Source: Oscillospiraceae bacterium
Lineage (GTDB): Bacteria; Bacillota; Clostridia; Oscillospirales; Ruminococcaceae
Direction of reading: 5' to 3'
DNA: 64,000 nucleotides
Assembly: GCA_015067025.1 (NCBI GenBank)
Contig: SVNC01000009.1
Coordinates: forward strand, 29,149-93,148
Shown here piece by piece: positions 53,809 through 61,393 of the stretch. The notes beneath the pieces were generated by a model. The model was not told the origin of the DNA and searched no databases. It saw only the letters and a list, made by a program, of their open reading frames with translations. A program made the position numbers and the translations under genes. The stretch's first letter is position 1. Each line of letters opens with the position of its first letter.

Positions 53809-54588
53809 ATGAAGAAATTAAGAAAAATAGTTGCCGCTGTGCTGGCAACAGCAACAGTAGCAACGGTAGTGTCAATAACAGCAAGTGCGGCAGATATTAT
53901 GTTGGGTAAAGTTACACCTACGGCTGATTACAGAAAAGCCCCTACAATTCATTACTCTGAGCTTTCAGACTTCTTCGACAATGACATCGTGTATTCCAGT
54001 GTAAGCAGTAGTTTAGGCAGAGATAACGTGGTGCTCAGTGTTGATTTTACAGAACCCGGTTCTCAGAACATCAGAAGCGACGTGTATAACGAAATCCAGT
54101 ATTATATGGAAAACATTTATCTTAAAGACACAAACGGAAAGTTCCTTACAGAGAACAAGTATCCTCTTGTAATTGACCAGTGGAGCTTTGGAGATAACGG
54201 CAGAGTAAATGTTATCGTAGGCAGCAACGACATATTCAAAGGGTCTTCCTTTGATATTTCAAATGTAAGATTTTATCTCGGTTCAAGATATGACGGACGC
54301 AAAGAGCGTGATGTTATTCAGTTCAATTTCAAGTTCAAGGGTTCTGCTGTTTTACCCAGTTACAAGGTAACAATCGGCAATACTTTATGTGATGTCAGAG
54401 TTGGTTACAACTATATTGACGATATTGATAACGCCAAATGCAGAACAACAGGTAAGCTTACAGTATATATCCCTCATACAATTGTAGCAAATGGGGAAAC
54501 GACTGTACCTATGAGCATTAACGGTGTGAAGGTGGCTGATATCACTTTATCAGCATCCAAATGCTGCCCTGTTTATAAGAATTACTGA
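53809..54588 (+). CDS. Secreted protein, paralog 3 of 3
   Basis: 259 residues. Signal MKKLRKIVAAVLATATVATV ending TASA-A. Mature chain: IHYSELSDFFDNDIVYSSVS, DNVVLSVDFTEPGSQ, RVNVIVGSNDIF and SFDISNVRFYLG. The C-terminus is CCPVYKNY; paralog 1 ends CTVTNY and paralog 2 FKNC, so a Cys near the end is shared. It closes the cluster before a terminator. Function unknown. Confidence 0.85.
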   Translation: MKKLRKIVAAVLATATVATVVSITASAADIMLGKVTPTADYRKAPTIHYSELSDFFDNDIVYSSVSSSLGRDNVVLSVDFTEPGSQNIRSDVYNEIQYYMENIYLKDTNGKFLTENKYPLVIDQWSFGDNGRVNVIVGSNDIFKGSSFDISNVRFYLGSRYDGRKERDVIQFNFKFKGSAVLPSYKVTIGNTLCDVRVGYNYIDDIDNAKCRTTGKLTVYIPHTIVANGETTVPMSINGVKVADITLSASKCCPVYKNY

Positions 54589-54626
54589 TTATAACAAATT
54601 AATATAGGTAATGTTCTCCAAAATAA

Positions 54627-54661
54627 AGCATTCGATTTTTTATCGGATGCTTTTCTTTTTT
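54627..54661 (+). terminator. Terminator of the secreted-protein cluster
   Basis: AGCATTCGA-tttttta-TCGGATGCT (one G-T pair) followed by TTTCTTTTTTT. Confidence 0.75.
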
Positions 54662-54729
54662 TGCGAATTTTTAAATAATTTTTAAAAACCACCCAAAATT
54701 TTCTTGCTATATTTTATTTCCCTCCCGAA

Positions 54730-54736
54730 CATAATA
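54730..54736 (+). promoter_or_regulatory. Possible SigG -10 element of the SASP gene
   Basis: CATAATA matches the forespore SigG -10 consensus, 107 bases before the SASP gene. The -35 region (TGCTATA, 54705-54711) fits poorly, so this is tentative. Confidence 0.3.
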
Positions 54737-54842
54737 ATGTTGCAAGGTCAAAAGACGTTGCGAAATGAAGTTAAAAACTCATTGAAAATCTAAAAGATAA
54801 AATGGATATGTAAATATTCATTAAAATCGAAAGGAAAACAAA

Positions 54843-55028
54843 ATGGCAAGTAATAAGAAAAACAAGGCAGCTTTAAACTCTATCAAGATGCAGGCTGCAA
54901 ACGAAGTAGGCGTAAATCTTAAGGAAAATGGTTACAATGGTGACCTCACATCTAAGCAGGCAGGTAGTGTCGGCGGTCAGATGGTTAAGAAAATGATCGA
55001 ATCCTACGAAAACAACAACCAGCAGTAA
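54843..55028 (+). CDS. Small acid-soluble spore protein, alpha/beta type
   Basis: 61 residues, normal length. The DNA-binding helix region VNLKENGYNGDLTSKQAG followed by SVGGQMVKKMIESYE is the hallmark of alpha/beta-type SASPs, which coat and protect spore DNA. The start ATG follows GAAAGGAAAAC. Its presence implies that the organism makes endospores. The germination-protease cleavage site is less clear than in Bacillus. Confidence 0.93.
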   Translation: MASNKKNKAALNSIKMQAANEVGVNLKENGYNGDLTSKQAGSVGGQMVKKMIESYENNNQQ

Positions 55029-55069
55029 GTGATCCTCCAAATATAGCATAATATAGGCTATGTAACTGC

Positions 55070-55155
55070 ACCCCGATACCAAGGGTAAGTAATTTATTAA
55101 TATTCTTTGCGAATATTCTGAAATTACTATAACTTCCTTGGTATCGGGGTTTTTA
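55070..55155 (+). terminator. Extended nested hairpin/terminator after the SASP gene
   Basis: ACCCCGATACCAAGG pairs with CCTTGGTATCGGGGT (15 bp), enclosing AGTAATTT/AAATTACT and AATATTC/GAATATT. TTTTTATT follows. It is far larger than a normal terminator and may be a palindromic element used as one. Confidence 0.65.
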
Positions 55156-55158
55156 TTA

Positions 55159-55187
55159 TTGACACAAAAGGGATAATATGGTATTTT
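55159..55187 (+). promoter_or_regulatory. Possible SigA promoter upstream of ECF sigma 1
   Basis: TTGACA (55159-55164), 17 bases, TATTTT (55182-55187). The -10 box is weak. Confidence 0.35.
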
Positions 55188-55224
55188 AAAATTATAAAAT
55201 TTTTTCTCGAATTTCGCAGACAAA

Positions 55225-55256
55225 ATGCTATGCCCGATTGTAATGTAAGTGAAAGC
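55225..55256 (+). promoter_or_regulatory. Conserved block upstream of ECF sigma 1 (shared with ECF sigma 2)
   Basis: ATGCTAT, then ATTGTAATGTAAGTGAAAGC; about 24 of 32 positions equal the block at 60632-60663 ahead of the second ECF gene. A candidate autoregulated promoter; the exact boxes are not assigned. Confidence 0.55.
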
Positions 55257-55293
55257 ACTTATATTGCAATATAAAAAAACAAAGGAGAACGTC

Positions 55294-55755
55294 ATGACAA
55301 CATCAGAATACAGCGTGCTTCTTGGTGAGATATACGACAGGCAGGTAGATACTATCTACAGAGTATGCCGTATGTATATGAAAAATCACCAGGATGCTGC
55401 AGACATGGTACATAATACTTTTTTATCATTACTGAAAAAACAAAAGACCTTCGAAAATGAGGAACACGAAAAATCATGGCTTATAAAGGTAGCTGTGAAT
55501 ATGTGTAAGAACGAGCTTAAGCACTGGCGCAGAAAAGCTGAGGATATAAGCGAGTTGGAAATTACTGCAGAGGATAAAAGGGATGAAGTGATGCCTCTTG
55601 TCCTGCAATTGCCCGATGAACTTAAAGTGCCTTTATATCTTCATTATTATGAAGGTTACCGCAGTGAAGAGATAGGTAAGATGCTCGGTATATCAGCCTC
55701 TGCGGTAAGAACAAGGCTGCAGAAGGCAAGGGAACAGCTTAAAGAAAATTTCTGA
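55294..55755 (+). CDS. ECF-type RNA polymerase sigma factor (1)
   Basis: 153 residues with sigma2 (YRVCRMYMKNHQDAADMVHN) and sigma4 (SEEIGKMLGISASAVRTRLQKARE) regions and no sigma3, the ECF plan. The start ATG at 55294 follows AAAGGAGAAC; a longer frame starts within the upstream regulatory block. The gene 27 bases downstream encodes a large single-pass membrane protein, the likely anti-sigma/sensor. It is closely similar to ECF sigma 2 at 60908-61372, e.g. the shared EEHEKSWLI/EEHEKAWLI and ELKVPLYLHYYEGY/ELKVPVYLHYYAGY segments. Confidence 0.93.
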   Translation: MTTSEYSVLLGEIYDRQVDTIYRVCRMYMKNHQDAADMVHNTFLSLLKKQKTFENEEHEKSWLIKVAVNMCKNELKHWRRKAEDISELEITAEDKRDEVMPLVLQLPDELKVPLYLHYYEGYRSEEIGKMLGISASAVRTRLQKAREQLKENF

Positions 55756-55782
55756 CGCGAAATCCGAGAAAGGAATGATTTT

Positions 55783-58044
55783 ATGAATAAGAAAGATTTT
55801 GAGATTTTATCTCCTACATATAAAGAAAAAACAGAAATGAAAGAAAGATTGATGCGAGAAGCTACAAAGGAGGAAAAGAAACCCGTATGGCTTGAAATCT
55901 CCTTTTATGCAAAAATAGCGGCGTCTCTTATGCTGATAGTTGGTGTTGCAGTAGTTATCGGACTTATTGTAAACAGCGGCGGAACAGGAATTGATATTTC
56001 TACACCGCCTGTCTCAAAGCCTGTAATTAACAACTCATCATCCGAAAGCGAGGATTTATCAAGCAGTAAGATAGAAGAACAGCCCTCAGAAAAGCTCAAC
56101 GCCAAAATTTATCTGTGCAGCGACACAAACCATACCGATGATACTCAGACACACGGCAGTGCTTCGATTAACTTATCTATTGCACAGTATAATTTAGAGC
56201 TTAAGGATTATCAGGTATTTCTTTGCGAGGACAACTGTGAGAAATCTGCACTTGTAAGTCGTGCATCCCAGGGAAACGCACCTGTATATAATGTAATATC
56301 AGACGGAGAAATTGACGGAAATCCGAAAGCACTCAGATTCAGAATGACAATACCTGAATCTATGGTGGAAAGCTTAAAGGAACAGGGCAATTATGAAAGC
56401 GTAACACAGCGACTTGACAGCAACTATTATTATCTTATAGAGCTTGACGAAAAGCACTACGCTTATATTCACCTTGCAAGAAAAAAAGATGCCGAAAAAA
56501 CTGAAGACGAAGTTGCAAACGCCGACGCTATCATTAAAAATGCTAAGATAGATCTTAATTCTGATACTTCATCTGAAACAGAGAGCGATTTATCTTCCAA
56601 TACGTCTTCTGAGGAGGAAAGTATTATCGAATCCGAGCCGACCGATTCTGATACAGAAAGTAACGATACCTCTGTAGATTCAGAAGAAGAACCCGATTTT
56701 ATCAGTGGTCCTTACGTTACAGATATTGGCACCTTTGACACAAGCGGTGTGCTTTATGAAAAGCCTGTTATTGAAAATGAAAAAATAAAGATACAGGTGC
56801 AGGACCTTTATTACGGTAAATATACCGTAATGCTGTCATATTTAGTTACAAATAATGGGGACGAAGAGCTGGATATAGGAACGTATACTGCGGGTATGGG
56901 AAATTATCCCGATGTATTTGTAAATGGGTACAGTTATCTTGATGTAAGCACCTATAGTGAGTATATCACTACACAGCTATCAAAGGAAAAGCTAAGCCAC
57001 GGAGAAACGTCAATGGTAACGATAGAGATACGCTACGATTTTCTCCTATCTGTTGGAATAACCAACGTGACTGAGCTTAAAACCGCACTTTATTATGGAA
57101 AGAGATGGAGCGAAAACGAGGTGGATTTTGAAGAATACGAAACCGCCTGCATAGAAGTAAAGACATCTCTTTATGACGAAGGTGAAAAGCCTGTAATAAA
57201 TTATGAAGAACAGCTTAAAAACGAAACAGTTCAGGAGAAAACAGGCTATACCTTCCTTCAGTTTATTGATACTCCCTTTGATGAGCAAAACGGTATTGTT
57301 ATAGAAAATGCGGCACTTCTTAAAACAAAATCTGATATAGACGGCAAGGAGCATTATACAGTAAGGCTTACCGTTCATAACGTAACGGATAATACTGTTG
57401 ATTTCCGTACGGCTGTGCATGTGATAAACGATATTGCTACTGTAATGGTGGGAGCAATTCATCCGGGTAATGATATATTTGCAGGTGAGAGACTTATCCT
57501 TGATGTTAATACAATGAGTATTGACGATCTTGCAAATTACGGAATAACTGACATAAGAGAAATCAGACTGTGTAACGATATTATAACCGGCAATGATGAA
57601 CGTGAACAATTTTATAACGAAATTGTATTCTCGGATGAAGAAGATGGAGCCGAATTGTCAGAAGAGCTTTATAACGGAAACGGAGTTGTTATCACCGTGG
57701 GAAAAATCTATGAGGAATACGAGCATGGAAACGTCACGCTTCTTTTTGATACCGCAAAAAGTATGAAGAGGTTTGGGTTTACGGGTAATGCCTGCACTAT
57801 AAACGGAAAAGAATTTGTTATAGGCAACAGCTCGTATGAGATTCAGGTCGGACATTTGGGTGGTTGGGATGCACCTATAGAGGGTTCGGTTAAAAAGCCT
57901 TTTGTTTTATTTATTCCTATGGAAATGTATGATGAGATAGGCATAACCTCCGTATCGGAAATAGAAGAAGTAACGTTGAAATTAACGATCTATAACGATG
58001 ACGGAGCTATAGCCGACGAGCCTGTTATAAAAGTAAAGCAATAA
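55783..58044 (+). CDS. Giant single-pass membrane protein, probable anti-sigma/sensor of ECF sigma 1
   Basis: 753 residues. A short cytoplasmic part (1-40, MKERLMREATKEEKK) is followed by one helix (about 43-66) and VNSGGTGIDIS. Then come Ser/Glu/Asp-rich linkers (about 80-105 and 255-305) and a long extracellular region with beta-sandwich-like blocks, among them VVITVGKIYEEYEHGNVTLL. The cytoplasmic part is too short for a zinc anti-sigma domain and has no HxxxCxxC. The tail after the helix (GGTGID) is shared with the counterpart at 61394-63808. Pairing with the sigma gene is the reason for the anti-sigma proposal. Confidence 0.72.
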   Translation: MNKKDFEILSPTYKEKTEMKERLMREATKEEKKPVWLEISFYAKIAASLMLIVGVAVVIGLIVNSGGTGIDISTPPVSKPVINNSSSESEDLSSSKIEEQPSEKLNAKIYLCSDTNHTDDTQTHGSASINLSIAQYNLELKDYQVFLCEDNCEKSALVSRASQGNAPVYNVISDGEIDGNPKALRFRMTIPESMVESLKEQGNYESVTQRLDSNYYYLIELDEKHYAYIHLARKKDAEKTEDEVANADAIIKNAKIDLNSDTSSETESDLSSNTSSEEESIIESEPTDSDTESNDTSVDSEEEPDFISGPYVTDIGTFDTSGVLYEKPVIENEKIKIQVQDLYYGKYTVMLSYLVTNNGDEELDIGTYTAGMGNYPDVFVNGYSYLDVSTYSEYITTQLSKEKLSHGETSMVTIEIRYDFLLSVGITNVTELKTALYYGKRWSENEVDFEEYETACIEVKTSLYDEGEKPVINYEEQLKNETVQEKTGYTFLQFIDTPFDEQNGIVIENAALLKTKSDIDGKEHYTVRLTVHNVTDNTVDFRTAVHVINDIATVMVGAIHPGNDIFAGERLILDVNTMSIDDLANYGITDIREIRLCNDIITGNDEREQFYNEIVFSDEEDGAELSEELYNGNGVVITVGKIYEEYEHGNVTLLFDTAKSMKRFGFTGNACTINGKEFVIGNSSYEIQVGHLGGWDAPIEGSVKKPFVLFIPMEMYDEIGITSVSEIEEVTLKLTIYNDDGAIADEPVIKVKQ

Positions 58045-58053
58045 ATAAAAAAC

Positions 58054-58078
58054 CCTCTGCCGTGGCAGAGGTTTTTTT
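58054..58078 (+). terminator. Terminator of ECF system 1
   Basis: CCTCTGCC-gt-GGCAGAGG followed by TTTTTTT. Confidence 0.85.
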
Positions 58079-58140
58079 ATGTTTTGTCGTCCTTCATTAT
58101 CCGCTTAATTGCGGTATAGAAAAAATTCTGGGGGATTATT

Positions 58141-58347
58141 TTACTTGTTCTTTTTCTTGAGCATAATACCGCTTACTGTTAAAGCACCGGCTGCAAGAGC
58201 TGTAGGAACTACTGTAAGTATAATACCTGTAGGCACGTTTTCAGGTACACCGGAAGAAGTACCGGGAGCTGTTTCCTCAGCGGAAGCTACAGTTGTGCAG
58301 GAGAGAACGGTAATAACGGTGATAAGTGTCGCTAAAAGCTTTTTCAT
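58141..58347 (-). CDS. Small surface protein with sortase-like NVPTG sorting signal
   Basis: 68 residues: signal peptide MKKLLATLITVITVLSCTTV ending ASA, then a 20-residue Glu/Thr/Ser spacer, then ENVPTGIILTVVPTALAAG and a KKKNK tail. NVPTG followed by a hydrophobic helix and a positive tail has the shape of a sortase substrate (compare LPxTG/NPxTG). The mature peptide would be only about 20 residues, too small for an enzyme. AGGAGGAC lies before the ATG, which supports it being real. It could alternatively be a plain small membrane protein. Confidence 0.65.
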   Translation of the reverse strand: MKKLLATLITVITVLSCTTVASAEETAPGTSSGVPENVPTGIILTVVPTALAAGALTVSGIMLKKKNK

Positions 58348-58450
58348 ATCTTATGTCCTCCTTTTTATCATTTTGTTCTTTTTTCTTTATAGGCATTCAA
58401 GAGCCTTCAAAACAGTAGTCGGAGGACGTTATAAAAAAGTTTCAAAAATT

Positions 58451-58813
58451 TTAAAAATTATTTTGTTTTTCTGAAAGACCGAAGCTTACGGATAAAGCAT
58501 TATCCACTCTTGTCATAGCTGATACGTCAAGCTCTCCCATTCTTTCCTTAAGACGCTGCTTGTCAAGAGTCCTTACTTGTTCTAATAAAACGATAGAATC
58601 CTTTTGCAGACCACACTCGCCTGCATCTATAGAAATATGCGTCGGGAGCTTAGACTTGTCACGCTGGCTGGTTATCGCCGCCGCAATTACAGTCGGGCTG
58701 TGTCGGTTGCCCACGTCGTTCTGCACGATGAGTACGGGACGCATACCGCCTTGCTCACTTCCGACCACAGGACTAAGATCCGCATAATAAATTTCTCCTC
58801 TTTTTATATTCAT
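58451..58813 (-). CDS. MazF/NdoA-type mRNA endoribonuclease toxin
   Basis: 120 residues of PemK/MazF family: [38 protein letters not shown] and [18 protein letters not shown] are the conserved strands, and [13 protein letters not shown] completes the fold. Such enzymes cut mRNA at short sequences. I prefer ATG 58813 ([10 protein letters not shown]), eight bases from GGAAAGGAA; ATG 58819 touches that site. No antitoxin gene is visible upstream or downstream, so it is orphan here; clostridial ndoA genes are often found alone. Confidence 0.92.
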   Translation of the reverse strand: MNIKRGEIYYADLSPVVGSEQGGMRPVLIVQNDVGNRHSPTVIAAAITSQRDKSKLPTHISIDAGECGLQKDSIVLLEQVRTLDKQRLKERMGELDVSAMTRVDNALSVSFGLSEKQNNF

Positions 58814-58994
58814 AGCCATTTCCTTTCCAGAGCCTTACGGCATATCCATTTAATGTACATCAGTATTTTTAACCTGTAGTATAGATTTATACAAAAGCTG
58901 CTTATTTTTTCTGTCGTTTAAGGGAATATACTGTACGCAAAAAGCGTCTTCCATATATCATATTAGAAAAATGATAATCCGTTACCGCTTTTTC

Positions 58995-59023
58995 TTGACT
59001 TTTTTCGTGTATATAAATATAAT
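58995..59023 (+). promoter_or_regulatory. SigA-type promoter of the SGNH lipoprotein
   Basis: TTGACT (58995-59000), 17 bases, TATAAT (59018-59023), 41 bases before the start. Confidence 0.7.
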
Positions 59024-59064
59024 ATAAAGTACAGGTAATTTATTAATGACTGAAAGGACAGACT

Positions 59065-60522
59065 ATGAAAAAAAGAATAAAAATAACAGCATTACTGCTT
59101 GCTGTATCTCTCGTTTTATCAGGTTGTGCAGATAATGCAGTAACCTCATCTGCTACTGACAGCAGTACAGAAACCTCTGCTACACAGTCTGAAGTGGAAA
59201 GCAAGGACGAAGCATCCTCTTCCAAGTCTGAAGTGGAAAGCAAGGATGAATCTTCAGCTACCGAATCTGAAACACAGAAGCCGGAAGAAACTCCTGCTCC
59301 CGAAACTACTACAACACAGACCACAACTAACGCTCCCGAAACAGAAAGCAAGGATGAAACATCTATGAACGAAACACAGACACAAAAGCCCGAAGAAAAG
59401 CCTGACGCCGACCCTGTATACAGTGCAATGGTAGACCGTTCGCTTATGGAGCTTGGCAACCTTCAGAGAATGAAGAAGTTTTTTGAAAAGCTTGAAAAGG
59501 GCGAAGAGGTTACAGTAGCCTTTATCGGCGGTTCTATAACAGAAGGTATGACAGCAGGTGCAGAGCTTTGCTGGGCAAAGCTTACATACGAGGCACTCTG
59601 TGAGCAGTATCCGAATGCAAAGATAAACTACGTAAATGCAGGTATGAGCGGTACTCCCAGTATCCTCGGCAATATAAGAGCGGGCAGAGACGTGCTCTGC
59701 CATAATCCCGACCTTACCTTTGTGGAATTTGCCGTAAACGATGGTGGTGAGCAGGATTACAAGGACAGCTATGAAGCCCTTGTCCGTACACTTTTAGAAC
59801 AGGAAGACAGCCCTGCGGTAGCTCTTTACTTTACAGTTATAAAGAGCGGTCACACCTGCGAAAAGCATATGTCTGAAATAGGCAGAGCTTACGGACTTCC
59901 TATGGTGTCACTTAATAACGTCCTGTCTGTAGAATTTGAATCAGGCAGAATGAAGTGGGAAGATTATTCCGACGACGAATCTCATCCTAACGTATGGGGT
60001 CATGAAATGACAAAGGACCTTATCATGAATATGATGAATAAGGCAAAGGCAAAGATCGACGAGGGCGGCATCGGAGAAGTTGAAGCTATACCTGAAAAGT
60101 GGGTAAATAACGACCGCTATTACGGAATGAAGTATTTCGATGACGCTAACCCCCTTGACGGCTTTACAATGATAGATACAGGCTCTTTCAGCGGTGAGGG
60201 TGATACTATCCAGCAGTTCCCGAACGGTTGGGCGGCAAAGATAGTACCCACAGACGCAAAGCCTATGAAGTTCACCTTTACAGGCAAGACTCTTATGATG
60301 GTCTATAAGTGTGTAAAATCCCAGAGAGGCGGCTCTCTCAAGGTTACCGTTGACGGAAAGGTGACAGGTACGTATTCCACTCAGGCAAACGATGGCTGGA
60401 ATAACCCTGTTGCGGTTCAGGTATTCACAGGAGCTGAAGGCGTACACGAGGTTACTATAGAGCTTGTTGATAAGGATGGAAAGCTTATCGTAGCCGATAT
60501 TTTAGGCTTCGGCGTTTGCTGA
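59065..60522 (+). CDS. SGNH/GDSL-hydrolase lipoprotein (putative carbohydrate esterase)
   Basis: 485 residues. Lipobox LSGC after a short signal; then a Glu/Ser/Thr linker (about 25-115) with two SEVESKDE repeats. The catalytic domain has nucleophile block VAFIGGSITEG, oxyanion glycine NAGMSGTPS, Asn FVEFAVNDGGEQD and the Asp/His pair DDESHPNVWGH. A C-terminal beta domain (about 360-485, LMMVYKCVKSQRGG...) may bind sugars. It is likely anchored outside and removes acyl groups from polysaccharide. Substrate unknown. Confidence 0.87.
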   Translation: MKKRIKITALLLAVSLVLSGCADNAVTSSATDSSTETSATQSEVESKDEASSSKSEVESKDESSATESETQKPEETPAPETTTTQTTTNAPETESKDETSMNETQTQKPEEKPDADPVYSAMVDRSLMELGNLQRMKKFFEKLEKGEEVTVAFIGGSITEGMTAGAELCWAKLTYEALCEQYPNAKINYVNAGMSGTPSILGNIRAGRDVLCHNPDLTFVEFAVNDGGEQDYKDSYEALVRTLLEQEDSPAVALYFTVIKSGHTCEKHMSEIGRAYGLPMVSLNNVLSVEFESGRMKWEDYSDDESHPNVWGHEMTKDLIMNMMNKAKAKIDEGGIGEVEAIPEKWVNNDRYYGMKYFDDANPLDGFTMIDTGSFSGEGDTIQQFPNGWAAKIVPTDAKPMKFTFTGKTLMMVYKCVKSQRGGSLKVTVDGKVTGTYSTQANDGWNNPVAVQVFTGAEGVHEVTIELVDKDGKLIVADILGFGVC

Positions 60523-60567
60523 TTACAGAGTTCTATTTAATTTGTCGTTATAATTTTATATGAAAGC

Positions 60568-60604
60568 TTTATCCCATTGTTTTAAGCAACGGGATAAATT
60601 TTTT
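60568..60604 (+). terminator. Terminator of the SGNH lipoprotein gene
   Basis: TTTATCCCATTGTT-ttaa-GCAACGGGATAAA followed by TTTTTT; G-T and A-C irregularities at the top of the stem. Confidence 0.7.
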
Positions 60605-60631
60605 GAAAAAATTTGATTTTTCATCAACGAT

Positions 60632-60663
60632 ATGCTATCCTTAATTGTATTATAGGTGAAAGC
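60632..60663 (+). promoter_or_regulatory. Conserved block upstream of ECF sigma 2 (shared with ECF sigma 1)
   Basis: ATGCTAT, then ATTGTATTATAGGTGAAAGC; partner of 55225-55256. Contains TATTAT (60648-60653), a possible -10, but no good -35 at the right spacing. Confidence 0.55.
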
Positions 60664-60678
60664 GAGTTGCAACCGCGG

Positions 60679-60800
60679 GTGGTTTCTATATTTTTGAAAT
60701 CAAAGATTTCAAAAATGATTGCAGTCAAACCAGACTGCTACCGTCGAACCACAATTTGAACGCCCTTTTAAAAACTCATCAATCGCCTTCGGCAATTGAT
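60679..60800 (+). promoter_or_regulatory. Structured leader RNA of ECF system 2
   Basis: GTGGTT (60679-60684) pairs with AACCAC (60747-60752). It encloses ATTTTTGAAATC-aaa-GATTTCAAAAAT (60690-60716) and GCAGTC-aaacca-GACTGC (60721-60738), a three-way junction. A third hairpin is ATCAATcGCC-ttc-GGCaATTGAT (60778-60800). No known class recognised. Confidence 0.5.
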
Positions 60801-60907
60801 ACCACACTTATTACTTTTTTACTTATTACCTCTTACTTTGAAATATGTCCCCGACAAATTTTAATTTATGGTACCATAAAAATATTTCCCGAAGGGAGGA
60901 AAGTCCT

Positions 60908-61372
60908 ATGGCTGATAAAAACGAATATACAAAAATAGCTGAAGAGATATACGACCGTCATTTTGAAACGGTCTACAGCGTCTGCTTTATGTATATGAAA
61001 AACAGACAGGACACCGAAGACGCAGTTAATAACACCTTCTTAAAGCTTCTTGAAAAGCGTAAGCAATTTGAAAGTGAGGAACATGAAAAAGCCTGGCTAA
61101 TAAGGGTAGCTATAAATATCTGCAAGAATACCGTAACCCATTGGAGCAGAAATTCTGTTGATATTTCCACCCTGCCTCTGACGAGCGAGCAGGTACATAA
61201 TGAGGTGTTAAGGCAGGTGCTTGAGTTACCCTCTGAGCTTAAAGTGCCCGTATACCTGCACTATTACGCAGGCTACAGCAGTAAGGAAATAGGAAAACTG
61301 CTTGGCATTGCAGATTCCTCAGTGCGTTCACGGATAATGAAAGCTAAAAAGATTCTCGAAAAAGAGCTTTAA
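60908..61372 (+). CDS. ECF-type RNA polymerase sigma factor (2)
   Basis: 154 residues with sigma2 (VYSVCFMYMKNRQDTEDAVN) and sigma4 (SKEIGKLLGIADSSVRSRIM) regions only. The start ATG at 60908 follows GGGAGG. It is a clear paralog of ECF sigma 1 over its whole length. Its partner membrane protein begins 21 bases after the stop. The gene is preceded by a long structured leader. Confidence 0.93.
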   Translation: MADKNEYTKIAEEIYDRHFETVYSVCFMYMKNRQDTEDAVNNTFLKLLEKRKQFESEEHEKAWLIRVAINICKNTVTHWSRNSVDISTLPLTSEQVHNEVLRQVLELPSELKVPVYLHYYAGYSSKEIGKLLGIADSSVRSRIMKAKKILEKEL

Positions 61373-61393
61373 TCTATAGAAAGGATGGTAATT

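Noticed and set aside
57046..57609. 187-codon minus-strand frame inside the ECF membrane protein gene
   Set aside because: Shadow frame with low-complexity Tyr/Ile/Cys content and no ribosome site.
58109..58474. 121-codon plus-strand frame opposite the NVPTG gene
   Set aside because: It is antisense to a gene with signal peptide, sorting tail and strong ribosome site, and has none of its own.
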